Shown here piece by piece: positions 37,734 through 45,696 of a stretch of DNA of 64,000 nt (position 1 is its first letter; each line of letters starts with the position of its first letter). This stretch comes from DASQFI01 sp963780895 (lineage in GTDB: Bacteria > Acidobacteriota > Vicinamibacteria > Vicinamibacterales > SCN-69-37). Location: contig CAWAEG010000009.1 of assembly GCA_963780895.1 (NCBI GenBank), positions 62,001 to 126,000 on the forward strand, written 5' to 3'. The notes beneath the pieces were generated by a model that ran no database searches, was not told the DNA's origin, and saw only the letters and a program-made list of their open reading frames with translations. A program made the position numbers and the translations under genes.

Positions 37734-38653
37734 TGAGCCGCACGGTCTGGACGTTCCTGATCCGAAGGATTTTCGGCGCCGTCGTGTTCGTGGCCGTCGT
37801 CTCGACGAGTGCGCTCGTCCTCGTCCGCCTCGCGCCGGGCGATGCCGCAACGGTGCTCGCGCTCAAAGGCACCGACGCGGCGACGCTCGAGGACATCCGG
37901 CAGCGCTACAAGATTGGCCTCCCGGTGCTGGACCAGCTTGGCGACTGGGTGAGCGGCGTCGCGCGCCTGGATCTCGGCCAGTCCTATCTCTACGGCCGGC
38001 CGGTGGCGGGGCTCGTGATCGAGCGGGCCCAGCGAACGGCGCTCCTCGCCGCGATCGTGCTCGTGGTGGCGACCCTCATCGGCCTGCCGCTCGGCGTGCT
38101 CACCGGCGCTCGTCCGCGAGGTCTTCTGGCTGCGCTCGTCTCGCCGCTTTCGATCGCGCTCGTCGCCTGTCCGCCGATCGTTGGCGCCCTCGCCCTACTC
38201 CTGCTCGCGGCGACCACCGGATGGCTGCCCACGTCGCCGGGAAGTCTTGCGGTGCCGACGCTCGCCCTCGCGCTGCCGCTGGCCGCTTCACTCGAGCGGC
38301 TCCAGTCGCAGGCCACGGCCGAGTCGCTCGCGGCTCCGGACATCACGGCGACCGCGGCGCGCGGCGTCCCGCGCGCGCGGCTGATCTGGATTCACGCGGC
38401 CCGCCAGTCGCTGCGGCCGGTTCTGGGCGTCTACGGCATCGTGATCGGCACGCTCTTCAGCGGATCGCTCGCGGTCGAGGTGATCACCGGCTGGCCCGGC
38501 CTCGGGCGCCTCATGTCGGACGCGCTCGTCGGCCGCGATCTGTATCTTGCGACCGGGTGCGCGCTCGCGGGCGCGGTCCTGATCGCGTTGGGCAACACGA
38601 TCGCGGACCTCACGCGGGCGATCGTCGATCCGAGGATCGAGAGCGGACCATGA
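37733..38653 (+). CDS. ABC transporter permease, DppB/OppB type
   Basis: This gene encodes 306 residues from a GTG overlapping the binding-protein stop, starting MSRTVWTFLIRRIFGAVV. The DppB pattern is seen in LVRLAPGDAAT near residue 35, five further TM helices, and the ATPase-contact loop AARGVPRARLIWIHAARQSLRPVLGVYG (about 205-230), followed by SGSLAVEVITGWPGLGRLMSDAL. It forms half of the membrane channel with the next gene; the ATG of that gene overlaps its stop (ATGA). Confidence 0.92.
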   Translation: MSRTVWTFLIRRIFGAVVFVAVVSTSALVLVRLAPGDAATVLALKGTDAATLEDIRQRYKIGLPVLDQLGDWVSGVARLDLGQSYLYGRPVAGLVIERAQRTALLAAIVLVVATLIGLPLGVLTGARPRGLLAALVSPLSIALVACPPIVGALALLLLAATTGWLPTSPGSLAVPTLALALPLAASLERLQSQATAESLAAPDITATAARGVPRARLIWIHAARQSLRPVLGVYGIVIGTLFSGSLAVEVITGWPGLGRLMSDALVGRDLYLATGCALAGAVLIALGNTIADLTRAIVDPRIESGP

Positions 38654-39654
38654 CGCGGGCGAGCGCGCGCGTCGGTCTGTCGATGCTGGCGGCCTTCGGC
38701 GCGCTGGCGCTGCTCGCGCCCGTGCTCGCCCCGAATCCGCCCGGTGAGCAGTTTGCCGACCGCGCGTATGCGCCGCCCGCCCGCGTGCGAGTGCGCGACG
38801 CGTCCGGTTTCCGCGCGCCATTCGTCTATCGCCAGGTCCTCGTCGATCGGCTGTTCCGCGAGTACCGCGAAGACACCAGCACCCCGGTCCCGCTCCGCTG
38901 GTTCGCCGGGGGACGCGTGATCTCGACGCCGCCGGAGGCCGGTCCGTTGCTGCTGCTCGGCGCGGATGCGCTCGGACGCGACATCTTCGCGCGGCTCGTC
39001 CACGGCGCACGGCGCTCGCTCGGCGTCGTGATGTTGGGCGCGTTCGGCGCGCTCGTGCTCGGCACGCTCATCGGCGGCGCGGCCGGCGGACTGGGCGGAC
39101 GGATCGAATCGGCGCTGATGCGCGTGGCCGACTTCGTGATCGTGCTGCCGGGCGCGTATCTGATCCTCGTGCTGCGAGGTGTCCTGCCCGAGGTCCTGTC
39201 GTCGACCGAAGTCTTCGGGCTGATGTCGCTGCTGTTTGCGGTGGCGGCCTGGCCGCACGTGGCGCGGGGTGTGCGGGCGATCGTCGCGGTCGAGCGCGCA
39301 CGCGACTACGCGGACGCTGCGCGGGCCTCGGGCGCCGGCCCGCTGCGTGTCATCTCGCACCTGCTGCCGGCCGCGCATGGGTTTCTCGCCGTGGAGATCG
39401 TGCTGCTCGTGCCGGCGCTGCTCGTGGCCGAAGCGACCGTCTCGTATCTCGGTCTCGGCTTCCCCGAGCCCGACGCGAGCTGGGGGACGATGCTGCGCGA
39501 CGCGGCGGACATCCGCGTGATGACCGAAGCGCCGTGGATGCTCGCGCCGGTGCTCGCGCTGTTCCTCGTCGTGCTCGGCGTGCAGCTCGTCGGGTCGGCC
39601 CGCGATTCGGCGACCGTGCTGCTCCTCGGCGAGCGGCGGGCGAAGGCTACGTAG
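38650..39654 (+). CDS. ABC transporter permease, DppC/OppC type
   Basis: This 334-residue protein is translationally coupled to the previous permease. It has an N-terminal TM helix, then a ~75-residue extracytoplasmic segment. LLGADALGRDIFARLVHGARRSLGV follows, the DppC hallmark, with the coupling loop YADAARASGAGPLRVISHLLPAAHG (about residues 218-242) and VSYLGLGFPEPDASWGTML. No ATP-binding subunit (DppD/F type) lies in this cluster, so ATPases must come from elsewhere in the genome. Confidence 0.92.
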   Translation: MTRASARVGLSMLAAFGALALLAPVLAPNPPGEQFADRAYAPPARVRVRDASGFRAPFVYRQVLVDRLFREYREDTSTPVPLRWFAGGRVISTPPEAGPLLLLGADALGRDIFARLVHGARRSLGVVMLGAFGALVLGTLIGGAAGGLGGRIESALMRVADFVIVLPGAYLILVLRGVLPEVLSSTEVFGLMSLLFAVAAWPHVARGVRAIVAVERARDYADAARASGAGPLRVISHLLPAAHGFLAVEIVLLVPALLVAEATVSYLGLGFPEPDASWGTMLRDAADIRVMTEAPWMLAPVLALFLVVLGVQLVGSARDSATVLLLGERRAKAT

Positions 39655-40116
39655 CGGCGGGCTTTGGAGCGTTTTGCCAGATCTGCGTAGCATGTTCCTG
39701 CGGCCTCCCGCTCGCCGCTTGCCGCAAGGCAGCCGCCTTCGCTGAAGCTACGGCGGGCCAGGGCTGCGTCCGCTGAAGCTACGGCGGGCCAAGGGGCCTG
39801 CCACGCGCCCGGCGGCGCGTGTACCAGAGAAGTCGCGCTCGCAAAGGTCGGCCTTCGGAACACGCGACGCAGATCTGGAAAGCGCTATAGCCGCCTGACG
39901 TCTGGCCGGCTGAAGCCGGCCGCTACGACTGGCGTGGCCGTTTGACAGCGCCGACCCCGCGCCGCTAGCCTCGCAAATAGACTGTCCGCGCGAGGAAAGC
40001 GAGTCGGCGAGCGCCGGAGCGCGGGCGAGCGGGGGTGGGCCGCCTTCGCGCCGAAGGCGCTTCGGCGAGCTTGGCCGTAGCCTTGGCGGAGGCCAGGCTC
40101 CGCGAGCAGGAGGAAA
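39655..40116. repeat. Gene-free repeat cluster with a ~220-bp terminal-inverted-repeat element
   Basis: AGCGTTTTGCCAGATCTGCGT (39668-39688) and its near complement ACGCAGATCTGGAAAGCGCT (39867-39886) bound a ~219-base element. Inside, GCTGAAGCTACGGCGGGCCA occurs twice (near 39741 and 39773). Around it are more repeat motifs: GTAGCGGCGGGCTTTGG at 39652, GGCCGGCTGAAGCCGGCC near 39903, and GGCGCTTCGGCGAGCTTGGC at 40055-40075. No gene or transposase is seen. A ribosome site AGGAGG precedes the aldolase ATG at 40117. Confidence 0.75.
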
Positions 40117-41025
40117 ATGAAGGACCGGCTGCGCGGCATCTTTCCACCCATCCCCACGACTTTTGACGATCACGGCGACGTGGACGCGGCCGCCATCGCG
40201 TCGAACGTCCGGCAGTGGATGACGACGGGCCTCGCGGGCATCCTCGCGCTCGGCTCGAACGGCGAGGCGGGGCTCGTCGACGACGACGAGGGCGATCGCG
40301 TCGTGCGCGCGGTCCGGCAGGCGATGCCAGCCGGCAAACTGCTCCTTGTCGGCACCGGCCGCGAGTCCACGCGCGGGACGATCGCTGCGACGAAGCGCGC
40401 GGCCGATCTCGGCGCGGACGCGGTGCTCATTCGCACGCCCTCCTTCTTCAAGTCGCAGATGACGGTGGACGCGCTGACGAAGCACTACACCACCGTCGCC
40501 GACGCGTCGCCGGTGCCGGTGCTGCTGTACAACCTGCCGGGTCCGACCGGGATTACGCTCACGCTGCCGTTGATTCAGGCACTGGCCGGCCATCCGAACG
40601 TCATCGGCGTGAAAGAGACGAGCCCTGAACTCGATCGCCTCGGCCAGTTCGCCGCGGTCCGTCCCGAACGATTTTCCGTAATGTGCGGCTGGGCACCGGT
40701 CGTGTATCCGGCGATCGTCGCGGGCGCAACGGGCGCGATCCTGGCTGTGGCCAACGTGCTTCCCAGCGAGACGGTGACGCTCTTCGAGCACATCCAGGCC
40801 GGACGGCATGCCGAGGCGCTCGCCTTGCAGCGGCGCCTCACGCCGATCGCGCAAATGGTGAGCACCACGCACGGCGTCGCAGGGCTCAAGGCCGCGCTCG
40901 ATCTGGTCGGGTACCGAGGTGGACCGGTGCGCGCGCCACTGCTGCCGGTGCCGGATCGTGTGCGCGGCGAGATCGCGCAGGCGATCGAGGCCGTGGCGCG
41001 CCACCATCATGCTTCCGCAGGCTGA
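40117..41025 (+). CDS. DapA-family aldolase, most like 4-hydroxy-2-oxoglutarate aldolase
   Basis: This 302-residue TIM-barrel lyase has the Schiff-base lysine in NVIGVKETS (about residue 168) and the Tyr in LLYNLPGPTG (about 140). The substrate loop is GSNGEAGL rather than the GTTGE of true DapA. GSNGE together with GTGREST and MPAGKLLLVGTG resembles the animal HOGA1 pattern, so cleavage of 4-hydroxy-2-oxoglutarate to pyruvate and glyoxylate is my preferred activity. Its stop lies 17 bases inside the next gene, an alanine-glyoxylate aminotransferase homologue, which would use that glyoxylate. Confidence 0.85.
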   Translation: MKDRLRGIFPPIPTTFDDHGDVDAAAIASNVRQWMTTGLAGILALGSNGEAGLVDDDEGDRVVRAVRQAMPAGKLLLVGTGRESTRGTIAATKRAADLGADAVLIRTPSFFKSQMTVDALTKHYTTVADASPVPVLLYNLPGPTGITLTLPLIQALAGHPNVIGVKETSPELDRLGQFAAVRPERFSVMCGWAPVVYPAIVAGATGAILAVANVLPSETVTLFEHIQAGRHAEALALQRRLTPIAQMVSTTHGVAGLKAALDLVGYRGGPVRAPLLPVPDRVRGEIAQAIEAVARHHHASAG

Positions 41026-42097
41026 TCGACTCCTTCTCGGACCCGGGCCGTCGCCGGTGTCACCGCGCGTGCTGGCGGCCCTGGGCGCATCCCCGCGATC
41101 GCATCTCGATCCGGAGCTCGTGGCGCTTCTCGACGATATACGCACGAGACTCGCGCAGGTCTTCCGCGCGCCGTCCGGGGCGCTGACGCTCGCGATCTCC
41201 GGCACCGGCACCTCGGGGATGGAGGCCGTCGTCGGCAATCTGACTCAGCCGGGAAGCCGGGCGCTCGCGATCGTGACCGGCTACTTCGGCGCCCGTCTCG
41301 CGGATGTGCTCCGGCGCTACGGCGCCGACGTGACGACGATCGACGTCGAATGGGGCCGCGCCGTCGATCCCGCGGACGTCAAGCGTGCGCTCGAAGACGG
41401 GCGATTCGATCTCGTCGCCATCGTGCACGCGGAGACATCCACGGGCGTGCGAAATCCCATCGAGCAGATCGCCCGGCTCGCGCGCGAGCAGGACGCGATC
41501 ACCATCGTCGACGCCGTGACGTCGCTCGGCGCCATGCCGCTCGAGACCGGCGAGTGGCAGGTGGACGCGTGTTATTCGTGCTCACAGAAAGGGCTTGGCG
41601 CGCCCTCGGGACTGTCACCCGTGATGTTCGGTCCGCGCGCGCTCGAGCGCCGCGTGGCGTGCCGAAGCTTCTATCTCGATCTCGCGCTCCTCGAGGATTA
41701 CTGGCTGCGGCGGAAATATCACCACACCATCTCCGCGCCGCTCGTCTATGCGCTCGCAGCCGCGCTGGACGAAGTGGTCGAGGAGGGTCTCGAGGCGCGG
41801 TGGGCGCGGCACGAACGCGTGCATCACACGCTGGTCACCGCGCTCGCTCCAATAGGTCTCTCACTGCTCCCGCCAGAGGCCGAACGCCTCTGGAGCCTGA
41901 ACGCCGTGCGCGTGCCGGCCGGCGTGGACGAAGCGTCGGTTCGGGCATGTCTCTTGCAACGTCACGATATCGAGATTGGCGCGGGCCTCGGTCCGCTCGC
42001 CGGCAAAATCTGGCGAATCGGACTGATGGGATCGGGCGCCACGACGGCCAACGCCGAGCGCGTTTCGCACGCACTCGCGGACGCGCTCCGGACGTAG
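41009..42097 (+). CDS. Alanine-glyoxylate aminotransferase-like class V aminotransferase
   Basis: This gene encodes 362 residues from the ATG at 41009, overlapping the aldolase gene by 17 bases. The N-terminus LLLGPGPSPVSPRVLAALG, the PLP lysine in YSCSQKGLGAPSG (about residue 196), the Asp of TIVDAVTSLG (about 171), KYHHTISAPLVYAL, and the C-terminal DIEIGAGLGPLAGKIWRIGLMG all follow the AGT/serine-pyruvate aminotransferase group. It would convert glyoxylate plus alanine to glycine plus pyruvate; serine-glyoxylate specificity is an alternative. Confidence 0.92.
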   Translation: MLPQADRLLLGPGPSPVSPRVLAALGASPRSHLDPELVALLDDIRTRLAQVFRAPSGALTLAISGTGTSGMEAVVGNLTQPGSRALAIVTGYFGARLADVLRRYGADVTTIDVEWGRAVDPADVKRALEDGRFDLVAIVHAETSTGVRNPIEQIARLAREQDAITIVDAVTSLGAMPLETGEWQVDACYSCSQKGLGAPSGLSPVMFGPRALERRVACRSFYLDLALLEDYWLRRKYHHTISAPLVYALAAALDEVVEEGLEARWARHERVHHTLVTALAPIGLSLLPPEAERLWSLNAVRVPAGVDEASVRACLLQRHDIEIGAGLGPLAGKIWRIGLMGSGATTANAERVSHALADALRT

Positions 42098-42197
42098 CGG
42101 GACCGAGCCCGCCAGGCATCGTCAGCCCGGACGGCGCGGCGGGCTTCAGCTGCTCAGCCGGCCTCTGCGACTTGTCTTTCAGAGAACAGGACGCGAC

Positions 42198-43631
42198 ATG
42201 AGATTCGCCCGCACGCTGTTGATCGTTCTCGTGGCCACCGGCTGCGCGACCAATCCCGCTACAGGGCGCCGGCAGGTCATTCTGATGTCCGAGGCCGAAG
42301 AAATCCAGCTCGGCAAGCAGACGGATGCCGAAGTCCGGAAGCAGATGGGTCTCTACGAGGACGCCGAGCTGCAGCGGTACGTGCGCGACGTCGGCGATCG
42401 ACTGGTGCGCGCGGCGCACCGGCCGAATCTTCCCTGGTCGTTCGCCGTCGTCGACGAGCCGGCCGTGAACGCGTTCGCGCTGCCTGGCGGGTACATCTAT
42501 CTCACGCGCGGCATCATGCCGTTCCTGCGCGACGAAGCGGAGCTCGCCGCGGTGCTCGGCCATGAGATCGGCCACGTGGATGCGCGCCACCAGGCGGCCG
42601 CGTACTCACGGCAGACGCTCGCGGGCGGCGGCCTGGCGGTCCTGGGCATCCTCGTGCCCGAAACGCAGCCCCTGCAGGGCGTCGCGCAGGTCGCGTTCGG
42701 GATGCTGTTCCTGAAGCATGGCCGCGAGGACGAGCTCGAGTCGGATCGGCTCGGCGTGACCTATGCGGCGGCGAGCGGGTGGGATCCCGAAGGCATGAAG
42801 GGGCTGCTCAGCACGCTGGCGCGGCTCGACGAAGCATCCGGGTCCCGGCGCGGCGTGCCGAACTGGGCGCTTACTCATCCGCCGGCGGCCGACCGTGCCG
42901 TGAAAGTGGAAGAGGCCGTGACGACCGCGCCCGCCCGCGGCACCGCGCGGAACCAGCCCGCGCTGGACAAGGTGCTCGACGGCATCGTCTTCGGCGACAG
43001 CCGCGAGAAGGGCATCGTGCGTGGCAACGAGTTCCTCCACCCGGTGCTGAGCTTCGCCTTGCGGTTCCCGCAGGGCTGGGAGATCGTCAACACGAACGAG
43101 CAGGTCGCGGCACGCGAGAACGAAGAGAGCAACGTCGCCATCGTGCTCCAGCTCGCGACGGCGACGGGATCGATCCAGCAGACGGCGCGGCTCGGTATGG
43201 CGAAGGCGGGGTTTCGGGAAGCAGCCGGCGAACGCACGGATATCAACGGTCAGCCCGCGTACGTCGGCATTTATGACGGTGCGATCAACAACACGCGCGT
43301 CAGAGTCCGCGCCGCGCATATCCAGTCGGGTGGACGGGTGTATCTCGTCGCGGGGATCGCGCCGGCCTCGCAGTTCGGCAGGGCTGACTCGCTTTTCGAG
43401 GCCGCCATCTCGTCGTTCCGTCCCCTCGCTCGCGCCGAAGCCGAGCGGGTTCAGCCCAACCGCGATCGATTTCCACACCGTGCGCGGTCGGGCGAGACGT
43501 GGGAGTCGATCGCGAAAGGCCCCGGCGGCGGTGCCGTGCGCGCCTCCACGCTGGCCATCATGAACGGCCGCGACGTCACGACCCAGCCGCGATCCGGCGA
43601 ACGCATCCGGATCGTCGTCAGCGGAATGTAA
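42198..43631 (+). CDS. M48 family metalloprotease, lipoprotein (BepA/LoiP-like)
   Basis: This 477-residue protein has a lipobox (LLIVLVATGC, Cys 16). The zinc site HEIGH lies in LAAVLGHEIGHVDARHQ (about residue 120) with the third ligand in EDELESDRLGVTYAAASGWDPEGM (about 180). PALNAFALPGGY-type sequence (VNAFALPGGYIYLTRG) precedes it. The last ~60 residues (SGETWESIAKGP..VRASTLAIMNGRD....RSGERIRIVV) resemble a LysM-like wall-binding unit. Such proteases do quality control of outer-membrane proteins in the periplasm. Confidence 0.92.
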   Translation: MRFARTLLIVLVATGCATNPATGRRQVILMSEAEEIQLGKQTDAEVRKQMGLYEDAELQRYVRDVGDRLVRAAHRPNLPWSFAVVDEPAVNAFALPGGYIYLTRGIMPFLRDEAELAAVLGHEIGHVDARHQAAAYSRQTLAGGGLAVLGILVPETQPLQGVAQVAFGMLFLKHGREDELESDRLGVTYAAASGWDPEGMKGLLSTLARLDEASGSRRGVPNWALTHPPAADRAVKVEEAVTTAPARGTARNQPALDKVLDGIVFGDSREKGIVRGNEFLHPVLSFALRFPQGWEIVNTNEQVAARENEESNVAIVLQLATATGSIQQTARLGMAKAGFREAAGERTDINGQPAYVGIYDGAINNTRVRVRAAHIQSGGRVYLVAGIAPASQFGRADSLFEAAISSFRPLARAEAERVQPNRDRFPHRARSGETWESIAKGPGGGAVRASTLAIMNGRDVTTQPRSGERIRIVVSGM

Positions 43632-43660
43632 GGGCACACGTAGAATGAGATCGTCGTGTC

Positions 43661-44437
43661 ATGAAGAAGTGGCTGCGCAGGCTCTATCGCGGAGCCGTGG
43701 GGACTATGGCCGTGCTGTTTGCCACGTTGTCCTACACGTGGCTCACGCTGCCCGACGTGCGGACGCTGCGCAAGGAAACACCGGCGCGGACGTCGTTCAT
43801 GCTCCTCCGCGCCCGCGAAGCGGCCGACGCGGGTAAGAGCCCACGCTTCTCACACCGCTGGGTGAGCTACTCACGCATCAGCCCCACCCTCGTGCGCGCC
43901 GTCCTCGTCACCGAAGACGCCGCCTTCTACCAGCACGACGGCGTGGACCTGGACGAGATCAAAGCCTCGATGGAGATCAACTGGGCAAAGGGTGAATTCG
44001 TCCGCGGCGGCTCGACCATCACCCAGCAGCTCGCCAAGAATCTCTACCTGACGCCGTCGAAGAATCCGTATCGCAAGCTGACGGAGCTCTTCGTGACGCG
44101 CCGGCTCGAAATGGAGCTGAGCAAAGCCCGGATTCTCGAGCTCTACCTGAACCTCATCGAATGGGGCGACGGCATCTGGGGGGCGGAGGCGGCCGCGCGG
44201 GCCTATTTCGGCGTGCCGGCGAGCGCGTTGTCGGCCGAGCAGTCTGCCTTGCTCGCGGGCGCGATCATCAACCCGCGCGTCTACAGACCGTCCCATCCGA
44301 ACGCCCGGCTGCGCAATCGTCAGGCGATCATCCTGGCCCGGATTGGCTATGTGACGCCGCCGTCACCCATTCCCTCACTCGATATTCCGATTGGCGTCGG
44401 ACTGCCGCCGGCCACGGGCGGCTCCGGGTCCGAGTGA
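43661..44437 (+). CDS. mtgA: Monofunctional peptidoglycan glycosyltransferase
   Basis: This 258-residue protein has an N-terminal TM anchor (AVGTMAVLFATLSYTWLTL) and a GT51 domain. The catalytic Glu is in VLVTEDAAFYQHDGVDLDEI (about residue 88); GGSTITQQLAKNLYLTPSKNPYRKLTEL and RRLEMELSKARILELYLNLIEWGDGIWGAEAAARAYFG are hallmark stretches. No transpeptidase domain is present. It polymerises lipid II in the periplasm. It follows the M48 gene by 29 bases. Confidence 0.95.
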   Translation: MKKWLRRLYRGAVGTMAVLFATLSYTWLTLPDVRTLRKETPARTSFMLLRAREAADAGKSPRFSHRWVSYSRISPTLVRAVLVTEDAAFYQHDGVDLDEIKASMEINWAKGEFVRGGSTITQQLAKNLYLTPSKNPYRKLTELFVTRRLEMELSKARILELYLNLIEWGDGIWGAEAAARAYFGVPASALSAEQSALLAGAIINPRVYRPSHPNARLRNRQAIILARIGYVTPPSPIPSLDIPIGVGLPPATGGSGSE

Positions 44438-44451
44438 CCCGTCAGTCGTCG

Positions 44452-45000
44452 TCAGAACAACCGTCGCGCGCCCAGAAACCGCGGACGCCAGTACGGCGAT
44501 TCGAGCACGTCGACGCGCACCACGCCGCTGGCGCCAGGGGCGTGGACGAACGCACGTCCGGACCGACCGTCAGGTGCCTGCGCGGGATCGATCGCCATAC
44601 CGACGTGCGATGCGCCGCGCGACTCCGTCTCAAAAAAGAGCAGATCGCCCACCTGGATCTCCTGCTCGCGAACTTTCCGGCCGTAGTCCCACTGCTCGCG
44701 CACGGTTCGCGGCAGTTCCCATCCCTGATCGCGGAACAGGAATCGGACGAGACCGCTGCAGTCGAACCCCGTCGACGGCGTTTCACCGCCAAGGAGGTAA
44801 GGCGTGCCCTGAAGCGCGAGGGCCGTCTGTAACAGGCGCAGGACATCCAGTGGCGCGATGGGCGCGGGCGAGACCGGTGCGGCTCGGGAGACGACGGGAG
44901 CGCCTGGGAACGCCGCTGGTCCGACGCCCCCGGACGCCGAGGCGCAGCCGGTCGTGAGTATGCTGACGACGGTGATACAGGTGGCCCTCGGGAAGTGCAT
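44452..45000 (-). CDS. NlpC/P60 family lipoprotein peptidase
   Basis: This 182-residue protein has the lipobox SILTTGC (Cys 19), a Pro/Ala-rich linker, then the NlpC/P60 domain. The catalytic Cys is in GFDCSGLVRFLF (about residue 80), His in ASHVGMAID (about 133) and a third polar residue at AFVHAPG (about 151). It probably cleaves D-Glu/meso-DAP type bonds in peptidoglycan peptides. It is convergent with mtgA with a 14-base gap. Confidence 0.93.
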   Translation of the reverse strand: MHFPRATCITVVSILTTGCASASGGVGPAAFPGAPVVSRAAPVSPAPIAPLDVLRLLQTALALQGTPYLLGGETPSTGFDCSGLVRFLFRDQGWELPRTVREQWDYGRKVREQEIQVGDLLFFETESRGASHVGMAIDPAQAPDGRSGRAFVHAPGASGVVRVDVLESPYWRPRFLGARRLF

Positions 45001-45027
45001 GGGGTGTAGGTACTATCGGCGCGTACA

Positions 45028-45074
45028 GACCTCGGGTTTCGTTTTAGCCAGGACGAAAAATGAAACCCGATGTC
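45028..45074. repeat. Hairpin of the ACCTCGGGTTTC family, copy 1
   Basis: GACCTCGGGTTTCGTTTT and AAAATGAAACCCGATGTC pair around a short GC-containing loop (AGCCAGGACG). It lies between the divergent nlpC-like and HNH genes. Copies 2 and 3 are at 54763 and 60379. Confidence 0.85.
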
Positions 45075-45117
45075 AAGGTAACTCTCTGACTACATTAGTG
45101 TTACGACCGCACCTCTC

Positions 45118-45147
45118 TTGACAAGGCGCGGAATTTCCAGTGAAAAT
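45118..45147 (+). promoter_or_regulatory. Candidate promoter of the HNH gene
   Basis: A perfect -35 TTGACA (45118-45123) is followed after 18 bases by GAAAAT (45142-45147), a weak -10, about 15 bases before the ATG at 45163. The leader would be very short. Confidence 0.35.
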
Positions 45148-45162
45148 GGCCCAATTTCAGTC

Positions 45163-45696
45163 ATGGAACAGACGCTGCTCCTGAACGCGACCTACGAGCC
45201 GTTGCGCGTCGTGCACTGGCAGAAGGCCATCACCCTCTGGTGCCAGGGGAAGGTGGAGATTGTCTCCAGCTACGACCGCGAGGTCCGTTCCGTCTCGTTC
45301 AGCATCCGGCTGCCCTCGGTGATCCGCCTGCTGCGGCGGATCCGGATGCGCCGGACCGTGGAGTACGTGCCGTTTTCGCGCGCCAACATCTACGCGCGCG
45401 ACAACCACTCCTGCCAGTATTGCGGCGATCCGTTTCCGACGAACGAGCTGACGTTCGACCATGTCGTGCCGGTCGCGCACGGCGGCCGCAAGGACTGGGA
45501 GAACATCGTCACCTGCTGCATCGGCTGCAACCGCAAGAAGGGTGGACGCACCCCCGAGCAGGCTGGGATGCGGCTCATCCGTCATCCGCGCCGGCCGGAT
45601 CGCGCGCCGGCCATTCGCATCACGTTCGGCCTGCGCAACGCGCCTGAAAGCTGGCGCGACTACGTCTACTGGAACGTCGAGCTCGACGACGCGTAA
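45163..45696 (+). CDS. HNH endonuclease family protein
   Basis: This gene encodes 177 residues from the ATG at 45163 (MEQTLLLNATYEPLRVVHWQ). The HNH core with zinc cysteines reads CQYCGDPFPTNELTFDHVVPVAHGGRKDWENIVTCCIGCNRKKG (about residues 85-128). This widely distributed chromosomal subgroup occurs outside restriction systems and mobile elements, often near core genes; its DNA target is unknown. The following gene starts at the next base. Confidence 0.9.
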   Translation: MEQTLLLNATYEPLRVVHWQKAITLWCQGKVEIVSSYDREVRSVSFSIRLPSVIRLLRRIRMRRTVEYVPFSRANIYARDNHSCQYCGDPFPTNELTFDHVVPVAHGGRKDWENIVTCCIGCNRKKGGRTPEQAGMRLIRHPRRPDRAPAIRITFGLRNAPESWRDYVYWNVELDDA

